From JBBROS01 sp963792675 (GTDB lineage Bacteria; Pseudomonadota; Alphaproteobacteria; Acetobacterales; Acetobacteraceae), in NCBI GenBank assembly GCA_963792675.1, contig CAWBWT010000002.1, forward strand, positions 1,612,001 to 1,676,000: a DNA stretch of 64,000 nt, read 5' to 3'. The translations under genes were made by a program, and so were the position numbers. Numbering within the stretch: position 1 is the stretch's first letter; each line of letters begins with the position of its first letter. This document shows positions 29,873 to 38,470 of the stretch, in pieces. The notes beneath the pieces were generated by a model. It saw only the letters and a list, made by a program, of their open reading frames with translations, was not told the DNA's origin and searched no databases.

Positions 29873-30406
29873 TCAGACCGGCGCCAGCGCCTCGTGCCGC
29901 GCCGGGAGCTCGACGCCGATTGGGTCGCCCACGCGGACGGTGCCGCCCTCGAGCACCACCGCCATCACCCCGGCCTTGCGCACGAGGCCACCGGCATCGT
30001 CGCGATCCAGGGTGGCGGCCATCAGACCGGGCTGAAACTCGTCGAGCTGCTTGCACGGATTGCGCAGCCCGGTCACCTCCACCAACGCCTCGCCGAGCCG
30101 CAGTCGGGTGCCGCGCGGGAGGCCGAGCAGATCGATGCCCTCCGTCAGCACGTTCTCGCCGACGTCGCCGGGCCCGACCGCGAAGCCCTTGGCGGCAAGC
30201 TCCGCAAACAGCTCGGCATGCACGAGGTGCACTTGCCGCAGGTTCGGCTGGGTCGGGTCGCGCGCCACTCGGGAGCGGTGCTTCACCGTCACCCCCTGAT
30301 GCGCGTCGTCCGCAACCCCCAGCCCGGCCAGCAGCCGGATTGCCGGCTGCACCTGCTTGCTGAACCCATGCACGCCGCTTGCCGCGACGGAAACCACCTT
30401 TGCCAT
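29873..30406 (-). CDS. MOSC domain-containing protein
   Basis: 177 residues. VVSVAASGVHGFSKQVQPAI, GLGVADDAHQGVTVKHRSRV, NLRQVHLVHAEL, and VGPGDVGENVLTEGIDLLGLPRG are typical of stand-alone MOSC proteins. The conserved Cys is in GLRNPCKQLDEF. MOSC domains carry sulfur from pyridoxal-dependent enzymes to molybdenum cofactor or related acceptors. It is 9 bases downstream of the LuxR-type gene and probably in one transcript. Confidence 0.88.
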   Translation of the reverse strand: MAKVVSVAASGVHGFSKQVQPAIRLLAGLGVADDAHQGVTVKHRSRVARDPTQPNLRQVHLVHAELFAELAAKGFAVGPGDVGENVLTEGIDLLGLPRGTRLRLGEALVEVTGLRNPCKQLDEFQPGLMAATLDRDDAGGLVRKAGVMAVVLEGGTVRVGDPIGVELPARHEALAPV

Positions 30407-30415
30407 GGGGCGGGG

Positions 30416-30943
30416 CTACAGGAGGATCAGCCCACCCCGCAAGCCCCGCGCGACCGCGTCCGCCCGGCTGCTGGCGCCGAGCTTGGCGAATACCGCCTCC
30501 AAGTGGAACTTGACGGTATGCGCGCTGATGCCGAGCCGGCGTGCCACCGCCTTGTTGCTGAGCCCCTCGCCGAGGCAGGCGAGGATCTCCAGCTCGCGTG
30601 GCGTCAAGGGCGGGCGGGCTTCGCTGGCGGCGGCAAAGCCGTCCGGCGGGGTCGGCAGGCTGACCCGCAGGCCGGCCGCCACCGCGCGCAAGGCGGCGTC
30701 GAGCTGCAGCGGCGACAGCTCGGTCGGCACCGAGCCGCCCGGCCCCATGCGCAGCACCGGCAACTCCGGCGCCACCGCACTGTCGGCGTCGGCCAGCACC
30801 AGCTCCGCATCGGCGGGCTCTTCGACCAGCGTGTGGCCGGCCAGCGCCACGCGGGCGGCGAGGTCGGCGGCGCGGACCGGGTCCTCGGCGAGGACGGCCA
30901 CGAACAGCGCGTCGAGGCTGTGGCGGCTGGCGAGCCCGATCAT
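30416..30943 (-). CDS. LuxR-type helix-turn-helix regulator with degenerate receiver-like domain
   Basis: 175 residues. The C-terminal half (about 112-172) is a clear LuxR/GerE helix-turn-helix: LTPRELEILACLGEGLSNKA, then VARRLGISAHTVKFHLEAVF. The N-terminal 110 residues look like a receiver domain (LFVAVLAEDPVRAADLAARV, ELVLADADSAV) without a convincing set of phosphoacceptor residues, so phosphorylation is doubtful. The start overlaps the stop of the HtrA-like gene (ATGA). A signalling link between the two products is therefore plausible but unproven. Confidence 0.82.
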   Translation of the reverse strand: MIGLASRHSLDALFVAVLAEDPVRAADLAARVALAGHTLVEEPADAELVLADADSAVAPELPVLRMGPGGSVPTELSPLQLDAALRAVAAGLRVSLPTPPDGFAAASEARPPLTPRELEILACLGEGLSNKAVARRLGISAHTVKFHLEAVFAKLGASSRADAVARGLRGGLILL

Positions 30944-31821
30944 GCCGCGGGCCTCGCCGCTATCGTGGCAGGCAGGTCGATCGGCGCGCCCCCGCGCAGC
31001 AAGCGTAGCGGCACCGTAGCACCCACCGCGGTGGTCGAAAGCGAGCGCGCCACGGCGCGCGGATGCGGCGCGGCGGCCCCGTTAACGTCGAGCAGGATGT
31101 CCCCCGGCAGCACGCCGGCCTGCTCGGCGGGGCCGCGCGGGGCGAGGCTCACCACCATCAGCCCGGCGTCGCGCCCGGCCACCGCCTGCATCGCCGCCGT
31201 CAGCCCGACCGGCTGTAGCCCGAGGCCGAGCCAGCCGCGCACCGCCCGGCCCTCCATCAGGCCCGGCAGCACCCGGCGCACCGTCGCCGCCGGGATCACC
31301 AATACCCGCCGGCGCGGCCCGAAGGTGGACATGCCCAGCAGCCCGCCGGCTGCGTCCAGTACCGGCCCGCCCTCGGCAATCGGCGACAGGCGCATATCCA
31401 GGCGGATCAGCCGGTCGATGGTGCCGCCCGCCATGCTGTCCCAGGCCGGGCCGACGAGGTGGATCATGCCCATGGACGCGACCGGCTCGCCCTCGGCGCT
31501 GCCGAGTGCGAGGGCCAGGCCGCCGGTGCGCGGCAGCGCGTCGTTCAATCCGGGCGGCTCGATCGCGAGCTTCAACACCGCGACGTTGGTGCCGGGGTCG
31601 CGCCCGGCCATGGTTGCCGAGGCCCGGGCGCCGCCGGGCAGGATGGCGGCGATTTCGGTGTCGCGCGGCAGGTTCTGCTCGCTTGTGACGACGATGCCGG
31701 GCTGCCAGGCGAAGCCAGTGCGCTGGGCGCGGGTGCCAGGATAAAGGGTCACGAGGCCGGGCGCGGCGGCGGCCACCACGTCGGCGAGGCCGTCGGACAG
31801 GGTGTTGAGGGACTGGGTCAT
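30940..31821 (-). CDS. HtrA-like (S1C) protein with PDZ domain, catalytic triad replaced
   Basis: 293 residues. The fold signature of DegP/HtrA proteases is recognisable, but the three catalytic positions differ. VVTSEQNLP replaces the usual VVTNxHVV (His lost), RDPGTNVAVLKL replaces TDxAVLK (Asp to Asn), and SPIAEGGPVLD replaces GNSGGPL (Ser to Glu). The C-terminal PDZ domain (RGWLGLGLQPVGL, RGPAEQAGVLPGDILLDVNG) is intact. No signal peptide is seen from the ATG at 31821, so it may be cytoplasmic. It is expected to bind peptides without cleaving them. Divergent from creA. Confidence 0.85.
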   Translation of the reverse strand: MTQSLNTLSDGLADVVAAAAPGLVTLYPGTRAQRTGFAWQPGIVVTSEQNLPRDTEIAAILPGGARASATMAGRDPGTNVAVLKLAIEPPGLNDALPRTGGLALALGSAEGEPVASMGMIHLVGPAWDSMAGGTIDRLIRLDMRLSPIAEGGPVLDAAGGLLGMSTFGPRRRVLVIPAATVRRVLPGLMEGRAVRGWLGLGLQPVGLTAAMQAVAGRDAGLMVVSLAPRGPAEQAGVLPGDILLDVNGAAAPHPRAVARSLSTTAVGATVPLRLLRGGAPIDLPATIAARPAA

Positions 31822-31966
31822 GGCGGCTCCTTCGCATGGGATATGAGCAGCAATGCGGCGCGGCGCACCATCCGACGGATGGGGAGGGGTCCATTTGTCG
31901 CGCAGCAGCCGGAACGGTGCCATGCGCCAGGCGTTCGCCTCGACACCGACAACAAGGAATTCGCCC

Positions 31967-32437
31967 ATGCGCGCCCTGCTCGCCGGCCTGCTGCTGCTGT
32001 CCACCCCCGCGCTCGCCGCGTCCGACGATCCGCAGCGGATCGGCGACGTGAGCACCACATTCCGGGTCGTCGGGCGCAACGATCGCATCGTGGTGGACCG
32101 CTACGACGACCCCAAGGCGCAGGGGGTGAGCTGCTACCTGTCACGGGCCGAGACCGGCGGCATCAAGGGTTCGATCGGCCTAGCCACCGACCCCAGCCGA
32201 TTCAGCATCGCCTGCCGGGCTACCGGCCCGGTGAAACTCGCCGACAAGCTGCCGGAGAACGAGGTGGTGTTCGGCGCGTCGGCCAACTGGCTGTTCAAGG
32301 AAATTCGCGTCACCCGCATGTGGGATGCCGACAAGCAGACGCTGGTCTACTTGGTGTGGTCGACGAAGGCGTTGAGCACCGGCGGCAGCCCCTACAACAG
32401 CGTCTCGGTGGTGCCCGTGCGGGCCGCTGTCCCGTGA
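31967..32437 (+). CDS. CreA family protein
   Basis: 156 residues beginning with the signal peptide MRALLAGLLLLSTPALAASD. The mature protein contains RIGDVSTTFRVVGRNDRIVV, YDDPKAQGVSCYLSRAETGG, KGSIGLATDPSRFSIACR and WDADKQTLVYLVWS, which match the CreA (YtfE-unrelated, DUF1496-independent) family. Its function is unknown despite wide distribution in proteobacteria. The C-terminal codons overlap the start of the YjbQ gene by 4 bases. Confidence 0.88.
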   Translation: MRALLAGLLLLSTPALAASDDPQRIGDVSTTFRVVGRNDRIVVDRYDDPKAQGVSCYLSRAETGGIKGSIGLATDPSRFSIACRATGPVKLADKLPENEVVFGASANWLFKEIRVTRMWDADKQTLVYLVWSTKALSTGGSPYNSVSVVPVRAAVP

Positions 32438-32853
32438 GGCAGGCGCAGCAGACGCTGGTGGTGGAGACGCGCGGGCCGGGCCTGGTGGAGTTCACCGCGG
32501 CGGTGCGGCGCTGGGTGGCGGGGCAGGGGATCGGCGCCGGGCTGCTGACGCTGTGGTGCCGGCACACGTCGGCGTCGCTGCTGGTGCAGGAGAATGCCAG
32601 CCCGGACGTGCGGGCGGATTTGCAGGATTTCTTTGCCGGGTTGGCGCCGCATGTGCGTGGGCGCTATCGCCACGACGACGAGGGGCCGGACGACATGCCG
32701 GCGCATTTGCGGACGGCGCTGACCCAGAGCGGGTTGAGCATCCCGGTGGCCGACGGTGCGCCGGTGTTGGGAACATGGCAGGGCATCTACCTGTTCGAGC
32801 ACCGCGACCGCCCGCATCGGCGTGAGGTGGTAGTTCACTTGCTGGGGGAGTAG
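32434..32853 (+). CDS. YjbQ family (UPF0047) protein
   Basis: 139 residues from a GTG overlapping the creA stop. TLVVETRGPGLVEFTAAVRR, LLTLWCRHTSASLLVQENAS, DMPAHLRTALTQSGLSIPV and GTWQGIYLFEHRD are family signatures. Members show weak thiamine-phosphate synthase activity in some species, and the physiological role is unclear. Conserved Cys, His and Asp residues (WCRHTS, HDDE) cluster in a putative active site. Confidence 0.92.
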   Translation: MRQAQQTLVVETRGPGLVEFTAAVRRWVAGQGIGAGLLTLWCRHTSASLLVQENASPDVRADLQDFFAGLAPHVRGRYRHDDEGPDDMPAHLRTALTQSGLSIPVADGAPVLGTWQGIYLFEHRDRPHRREVVVHLLGE

Positions 32854-32860
32854 GGCGGGT

Positions 32861-32879
32861 CTGGGGCCGCGGGCCCCAG
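32861..32879. terminator. GC-rich hairpin after the YjbQ gene
   Basis: CTGGGGC and GCCCCAG form the arms around CGCGG. The hairpin lies 8 bases after the YjbQ stop, in the 50-base gap facing the convergent dnaE2 stop, so it could end transcription from either side. Related hairpins occur at 38371-38389 and, with different arms, near 46426. There is no T run, so it may be a repeat-family member rather than a canonical terminator. Confidence 0.6.
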
Positions 32880-32903
32880 CGGGGTTCGGGGCAGAGTCCC
32901 GCG

Positions 32904-35900
32904 CTAACGGAAATCCCGCGTCGGCACCTTGATCCCCGTCGAGAGCCGCTCCGGGCAGTAGATGTCGCGCGGGCGGTGCTTCGGGTTCTGCCGAGCGTCC
33001 GGGGTGCCGCCGTGCTTGGCTTCGTCGCCGCGGCCGGTGGTCGGATTGAAGTCGCGCTCGCCCACCTGGCGCAGCAGCGCGGACAGGTCGCTCAGCCGCT
33101 CCGTCACCACGTGGATCACGCCGCCCTCGCGCTGCACCCGGCCGTGGCAGGCGATCATGCTGGCGCTCAACACCAGGCGGCGCTGGCGCTCGAAGATGGA
33201 GGGCCAGACGATCAGGTTGGCGATGCCGGTCTCGTCCTCGATCGTGATGAACATCACCCCCTTGGCCGAGCCCGGCTTCTGGCGCACCAGCACCAAGCCG
33301 GGCACCACGACCCGGCGACCGTCCTTGCTGTCGGCCAAGTCGGCGCAGCGGATCATCCCCTGCGCCGCCAGGTCGTCGCGCACGAACGCACACCGGGTGT
33401 TCCCGCAGCGTCAGGCCGACGCTGCCGTAATCCTCCACCACCATCCGGCCGGGGCGCATCGGCTCCAGTTCGACCGGCGGCTCGACGACCTCCGGTTGCG
33501 GCATGCCGTCGCGGTCGGCGGCGGCGAACAGCGGCAGCGCTTCGTCGGCCAGCGCCCGGATCGCCCAGATCGCGCCGCGCCGGTCGAGCCGCATCGAGCC
33601 GAACCCGTCCGCCTCCGCCAGCCGCTCGAGCGCCGCCACCGGCACCTGCGCCCGCCGCCAGGCTTCTTCCAGTGTCGCATAAGGATGCTCGCCGCGGCAC
33701 GCCACCAAGGCCACGCCGTGCAGCTCCGAGAGCCCCTTCACCATCCGGAGGCCGAGGCGGACGGCCAGGTATTTCCCCCGGGCCGGCTCCAAGGTGCAGT
33801 CCCAGCGCGAGTGGTTCACGTCCACCGGCCGGATCTCCACGCCATGGTCGCGGGCGTCGCGGACGATTTGCGCCGGGGCGTAGAACCCCATCGGCTGGCT
33901 GTTCAGCAGCGCGGCGCAGAACACCTCGGGGTGGTGGCACTTCAGCCATGACGAGGCATAGGCGATGATGGCGAAGCTCGCGGCGTGGCTTTCCGGGAAG
34001 CCGTAGCTGCCGAACCCCTCGATTTGGGAGAAGGTGCGTTCGGCGAACTCGGCGGTGTAGTTGCGTGCCACCATGCCGCCGATCAGCTTGTCCTTGAAAT
34101 GGCTGACCCCGCCGGTCAGCTTGAACGTCGCCATCGCCCGGCGGAGCTGGTCCGCCTCGCCCGGCGTGAACCCGGCGCATTGGATCGCCACCTGCATCGC
34201 CTGCTCCTGGAACAGCGGCACGCCCAGCGTTTTCGACAGGACCCGCTCTAGTTCGGGGGTGGGATAGTCCACGGGCTCCTTGCCCTCGCGGCGGCGGAGA
34301 TAGGGATGCACCATGTCGCCCTGGATCGGCCCGGGGCGTACGATCGCGACCTGGATGGTGAGGTCGTACAGGGTGCGGGGTTTCATCCGCGGCAGCATCG
34401 ACATCTGCGCCCGGCTCTCGATCTGGAAGGTGCCGAGCGTGTCGGCCTGCTGGATCATCGCAAACGTCGCCGCGTCGCCCTGCGGGATGCTGGCGAGGTC
34501 GTGGCGGATCCCGCGATGGTCCTGCAGCAGGTCGAAGGCACGGCGCATGCAGCCGAGCATGCCTAAGCCCAGCACATCGACCTTCATGAAGCGCAGCGCG
34601 TCGATGTCGTCCTTGTCCCACTCGATGATCTGCCGGTCCTGCATGGTCGCCGGCTCGATCGGCACCAGGTCGGCGAGCGGCGCCCGTGTCAGCACGAAGC
34701 CGCCGGGGTGGGTGCCCAGATGGCGGGGAAAGCCGATTAGCTGCTTCGCCAGATCCAGCGCCAGGCGCAGCCGGCGGTCCTCGAGGTTGAGGTTGAGCGC
34801 CGCCGCGTGCTCCTCGCCGACCCCGTCCTCGCTCCAGCCCCAGACCTGGCTGCTGAGCGCCCCAGTCACGTCCTCGGTCAGGCCCAGCACCTTGCCGACC
34901 TCGCGCATGGCGCCGCGGGCGCGGTAGCGGATCACGGTGGCGCATAGCGCGGCGCGGGTGCGGCCGTAATGCTCGTACACCCACTGGATCACGTCCTCGC
35001 GCCGCTCGTGCTCGAAATCCACGTCGATGTCGGGCGGCTCGTGCCGTTCGGCCGAAACGAAGCGCTCGAACAGCAGGCCGGACGCGGTCGGGTCGATGCT
35101 GGTGACGCCCAGCACCCAGCACACCGCCGAGTTCGCCGCCGAGCCGCGGCCCTGGCACAGGATGCCGCGCCGCCGCGCTTCCCCCACGATGCTGTTCACC
35201 GTCAGGAAGTAAGGCGCGTAATCGAGTTGCCCGATCAGCGTCAGCTCATGCCGGAGCTGGGCGGCGACGTTGTCGGGCAGTCCGGCCGGATAGCGCGTGG
35301 TCGCGCCCGCCCAGGTCAGCCGCTCCAGCGTCGCCTGGGCCGGTTCGGCCGGGTCGTCGCTTTCGGTCGGGTACTGGTAGCGCAGGTCGCCGAGGTCGAA
35401 GCCGCAGCGCGCCACCAGCTCCTCCGTGCGCGCGATCGCGTCCGGGTGGTGCACGAACAGCTGCGCCATCCGCTCCGGCGGGTTGAGGTGGCGCTCGCCA
35501 TGGTGCTCCAGCCGGAACCCGGCGGCGTCGATGGTGCAGCCCTCGCGGATGCAGGTCATGACGTCCTGCAGCATGCGGCGGTCCGGGTGATGATACAGCA
35601 CGTCCCCGGTCGCCAGCAGCGGGATGCCGGCGGCCTGGCCCATCTCGTCCAGCCGGTACATGCGCACCGCGTCGCCGGGCCGGAAGCGGAAGCTGCCGGC
35701 GAGGTAGGCGCGCCCGGGCGCGTCGGCGGCGAGGCGGGCGAGCCAGACCGCGAGCTGCGCATCGGGCTCGTCCGGCACCAGCGCATACAGCAGCCCGGCG
35801 CCGCCGGTCGCTAGATCGTCCCAGTCCAGCAGGCATCCGCCCTTGCCGGCGCGGCCCTTGCCCAGCGTCAGCAGCCGGCACAGCCGCGACCACGACGCGA

Positions 35901-36144
35901 CGTCGGTCGGGTAGGCGAGCAGCGCGGCGCCATCCACCAGCTCGAGCCGCGTGCCGGCGACCAGGCGGACCCCGGTCGTTTTCGCCGCTTCCCAGGCGCG
36001 CACCAGGCCGGCGACGCTGTTCCGGTCGGTGACGCCCACCGCCGACATTCCATAGGCGGCGGCCTGCGCGAACAGCTCCTCCGGATGCGAAGCGCCGCGG
36101 AGGAAGCTGTAATTGGTGGCGAGCTGGAGTTCGACGTAGGGCAT
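32904..36144 (-). CDS. dnaE2: Error-prone DNA polymerase III alpha subunit DnaE2, one frameshift
   Basis: SOS-induced C-family polymerase used in translesion synthesis. The N-terminal PHP domain starts MPYVELQLATNYSFLRGASH. The polymerase core has CQGRGSAANSAVCWVLGV, and PPDIDVDFEHERREDVIQW carries catalytic Asp residues. GSYGFPESHAASFAIIAYAS and the C-terminal OB fold (VPGLVLVRQKPGSAKGVMFI) are also visible. A single extra base near 33387-33393, between LREHPV and VRDDLAAQGM, breaks the frame. Correction gives 1079 residues, the usual DnaE2 length. imuA and imuB, its normal operon partners, are absent upstream. A LexA box abuts the start codon. Confidence 0.94.
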
Positions 36145-36159
36145 GTTCGCGTTATGTTC
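36145..36159 (-). promoter_or_regulatory. LexA (SOS) box of dnaE2
   Basis: GTTC, seven bases, GTTC: the alphaproteobacterial LexA operator consensus GTTC-N7-GTTC. It directly touches the ATG of dnaE2 at 36142-36144. Its position leaves no room for a normal ribosome site, which suggests either a leaderless transcript or that the true start is a downstream codon. Binding of LexA here would block initiation. Confidence 0.82.
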
Positions 36160-36240
36160 TAATCAGCGAACACAACGGCCGCAATCTCGATTCGCTTCAC
36201 GATCCGGGGTGCCCGCCTCGCTGCCGAGGCGGGCAGGTGA

Positions 36241-36603
36241 CTACCTGCGTGCCTTCCGTGCCGCGTACTTGGCATCGCGGGCGGCCTTGCGCTCGGCCCG
36301 GATGGCCTCGTCGCGGGCGGCTTGCTCGGCGGCCTTCGCCTCGGCTTCGGCGGCCGCGGCGGCTTCGGCCGCCTTGCGCGCCTCGTCCTCCTTGGCGCGG
36401 GCCTGGTCTTCCAGCGCCTTCTGCCGCGCCCGCTCGGCCTGCCGCGCGTCCCGCGCCTCGGCAATCGCCCGGCGTTCGGCGGCCCGCGCCAGCACCTCGG
36501 GATCATCGGCGGGAGGACGTGACTTGAACCGCTCAACCAGCGCCTTCTTGGCGTCCGCCGCGGCGTTGCGCCGGTCTTCGAATGTACTACCCTTCAAGGC
36601 CAT
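36241..36603 (-). CDS. Lysine/alanine-rich coiled-coil protein (DUF6481-like)
   Basis: 120 residues, highly charged and almost entirely helical. It begins MALKGSTFEDRRNAAADAKK and then repeats Ala/Arg/Glu/Lys patterns (AERRAIAEARDARQAERARQ). The N-terminal FEDRRNAAADAKKA segment resembles DUF6481 proteins of alphaproteobacteria, whose function is unknown. The cytoplasmic coiled coil may bind nucleic acid through its basic tail (RKAARDAKYAARKARR). It lies on the same strand as dnaE2 but 97 bases upstream of it. Confidence 0.72.
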   Translation of the reverse strand: MALKGSTFEDRRNAAADAKKALVERFKSRPPADDPEVLARAAERRAIAEARDARQAERARQKALEDQARAKEDEARKAAEAAAAAEAEAKAAEQAARDEAIRAERKAARDAKYAARKARR

Positions 36604-36636
36604 GCCTTGTTCGCTCCATCAATAATGGGATGCCTT

Positions 36637-37467
36637 CTAGCGCCGTTCCGGCCCGGCATCCAGCAGCGCCAGGTTCTGTTGCGCGAGATCGCCGGTTGCG
36701 CTGTCGGGCGACAGCTTGATCGCCTGCTCCCAATCCTGCCGGGCGCCGCTGCGGTCGCCACGGCGCTGCCGCAGGATGCCGCGCTCGAGCAGCGCGTCGG
36801 GGTTCTCCGGATCCAGCGCGAAGGCGCGGTCGATGTCGTCGCGCGCCGCATCGAGCTGGTCGAGATGACGCCGGGCCGCCGCCCGGAACACCAGCGCCTC
36901 CACCCGCCTCGGCTCCAGCTCGAGCGCATGGTCGAGGTCGTCCACGACGTCCCGGTAGCGCTCGAGGTTGGCTTCGGCAAGCGACCGGTCGATCAGCAGG
37001 TCGGGATCGTCGGGCAGCATGGACAGCGCGAGCGTCGTGGACGCCAGCGCTCGGTCCGGCGCCCCGGCCATCATCCAGGCCTGCCCGGCCTGTCCGTAGA
37101 TGCTGGCCCTGGCCGCCAGCGGCGCTTGGCTGGTGCGCGCGAGTTGCTCCATCTCATCGGCGCCGAGGGCCGGGTTGCCGAGCGCGATGTGCGCCAGGCC
37201 CAAGCAATGCAGCGCGCCGTCACCGCCGCCGGTCGCAACCCAGGCGTCGGCGAAATCACGGGCGCCGCTCGGGTCGGGGCCGAGCATGCCGAGGCAATGG
37301 TCGTAATCCTCGCCCTCGGCGATGCGGGGTGGAACCGGCGGCAGCGGCAGCGCCCCGTTGCTCCCTGCGTCCCGCTCGGCCGCGGCGGCATGATGTGCCG
37401 GCGAACCAGCCAGCAACACGGCAAAGCCGCTCAAGAGCGCGGTGCGTTTCCACATGGACGCCGGCAA
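36637..37467 (-). CDS. Tetratricopeptide repeat protein with signal peptide
   Basis: 276 residues. The signal peptide (KRTALLSGFAVLLAGSPAHH) directs it to the periplasm. The C-terminal half contains at least three TPR-like units: ARASIYGQAGQAWMMAGAPD, RYRDVVDDLDHALELEPRR and LDAARDDIDRAFALDPENPD, followed by RSGARQDWEQAIKLSPDS. TPRs mediate protein interaction, and no partner can be named. An internal ATG at 37455 is an alternative start with an equally good signal peptide. Confidence 0.82.
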   Translation of the reverse strand: MPASMWKRTALLSGFAVLLAGSPAHHAAAAERDAGSNGALPLPPVPPRIAEGEDYDHCLGMLGPDPSGARDFADAWVATGGGDGALHCLGLAHIALGNPALGADEMEQLARTSQAPLAARASIYGQAGQAWMMAGAPDRALASTTLALSMLPDDPDLLIDRSLAEANLERYRDVVDDLDHALELEPRRVEALVFRAAARRHLDQLDAARDDIDRAFALDPENPDALLERGILRQRRGDRSGARQDWEQAIKLSPDSATGDLAQQNLALLDAGPERR

Positions 37468-37511
37468 TCTAGACGCAGCCTATCTGGGCGGCAACGAGGG
37501 AACCCTACCTG

Positions 37512-38360
37512 ATGGACGCAATGCAGCTGCTCATTTTTGGCCTCGGCTACACCGGTACCGAGATCGCCCGGCGGGCTGTCGTGGCAGGCGCGTCGGTCAC
37601 CGCCACCAGCCGCAACCCAGACCGGCTCACGGCACCCCCCGGTGTCCGGCTGGTCGCTTTCGACGACGCCGGCCCTGCCTTGCAACAGGCGACCCATGTG
37701 CTGCAGACCGCGCCGCCCGGCGAAGACGGTGACCCGGCGCTGGCTCGCTTCGGCCCGGCGCCCGGACGTCCGGTCTGGGCCGGGATGCTGTCTACCACGG
37801 GCGTCTACGGCGACCGCGGCGGCGCCTGGGTGGACGAGGACACGCCGGCGGCGCCGACCGGGCCGCGTGGACAGCGCCGCGCCGCCGCCGAGCGGCAATG
37901 GGCCGCCGCGTTCCCGTCCGCCCGGGTGGACCTGTTTCGCGTCGCCGGCATCTACGGGCCGGGCCGCTCGGTGCTCGACGACGTGCGCGACGGCACGGCG
38001 CGCCGGGTAGACAAGCCCGACCACCTGTTCGGCCGCATCCATCGCGACGACATCGCCCAAGCGGTGCTGGCGGCCATGGCGCAGCAGCGGGCTCCGGAGG
38101 TGCGCGTGCTGAACCTCGCCGACGACGAGCCCGCCACCAACGCCGACGTCGCCGCCTTCGCCGCCCGCCTGCTCGGCGCGCCGGAACCGCCGCTGGTGCC
38201 GTACGAGGAAGCGCTGGCCGCAATGAGCCCGATGGGCCGCAGCTTCTGGGCCGAGAACCGCCGCGTCGCCAGCCGCAAGACGCAAGCGCGCCTTGGGATT
38301 GCCTGGCGCTATCCGACCTACCGGGAAGGTTTGCGGGCGATCCTGCAAGCCGAGTCCTAG
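37512..38360 (+). CDS. NAD(P)-binding SDR-like protein (YeeZ-type)
   Basis: 282 residues. LLIFGLGYTGTEIARRAVVA is the Rossmann nucleotide-binding motif of extended SDR / NAD-epimerase-like proteins. LSTTGVYGDRGGAWVDEDTP and DLFRVAGIYGPGRSVLD match the YeeZ group. The usual YxxxK is not clear, so the enzymatic role is uncertain. The TPR gene is divergent, 45 bases upstream. The gene ends before a hairpin and the oriented repeat. Confidence 0.82.
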   Translation: MDAMQLLIFGLGYTGTEIARRAVVAGASVTATSRNPDRLTAPPGVRLVAFDDAGPALQQATHVLQTAPPGEDGDPALARFGPAPGRPVWAGMLSTTGVYGDRGGAWVDEDTPAAPTGPRGQRRAAAERQWAAAFPSARVDLFRVAGIYGPGRSVLDDVRDGTARRVDKPDHLFGRIHRDDIAQAVLAAMAQQRAPEVRVLNLADDEPATNADVAAFAARLLGAPEPPLVPYEEALAAMSPMGRSFWAENRRVASRKTQARLGIAWRYPTYREGLRAILQAES

Positions 38361-38370
38361 GCCCGAAGGT

Positions 38371-38389
38371 CTGGGGCGCCTCGCCCCAG
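38371..38389. repeat. GC-rich palindrome of the CTGGGGC...GCCCCAG type
   Basis: CTGGGGCG and CGCCCCAG pair perfectly around CCT, followed by CGGGTCC. The same arms, with a different loop, occur at 32861. The sequence lies 10 bases after the SDR stop and may serve as a terminator for that gene. Confidence 0.65.
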
Positions 38390-38398
38390 CGGGTCCAT

Positions 38399-38466
38399 GG
38401 CGGAGTGGTCCAAGGTTCCGACTGTATAAATTCAGAGAGGTGGAATGACCACGGAGGGAGCGCCCT
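38399..38466 (-). repeat. Oriented 3-prime element, copy 1
   Basis: About 68 bases shared with 46513-46582. Conserved flanks are GGCGGAGTGGTCCAAGGTTCC on one side (21 bases; core GTGGTCCAAGGTTCC) and GGTGGAATGACCACGGAGGG on the other. The flanks GTGGTC and GACCAC can pair, and TTCC pairs with GGAA inside. The loop between them differs from copy 2. Both copies lie immediately downstream of the stop codon of a minus-strand gene, here the alpha/beta hydrolase 4 bases away. Confidence 0.75.
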
Positions 38467-38470
38467 GGCC

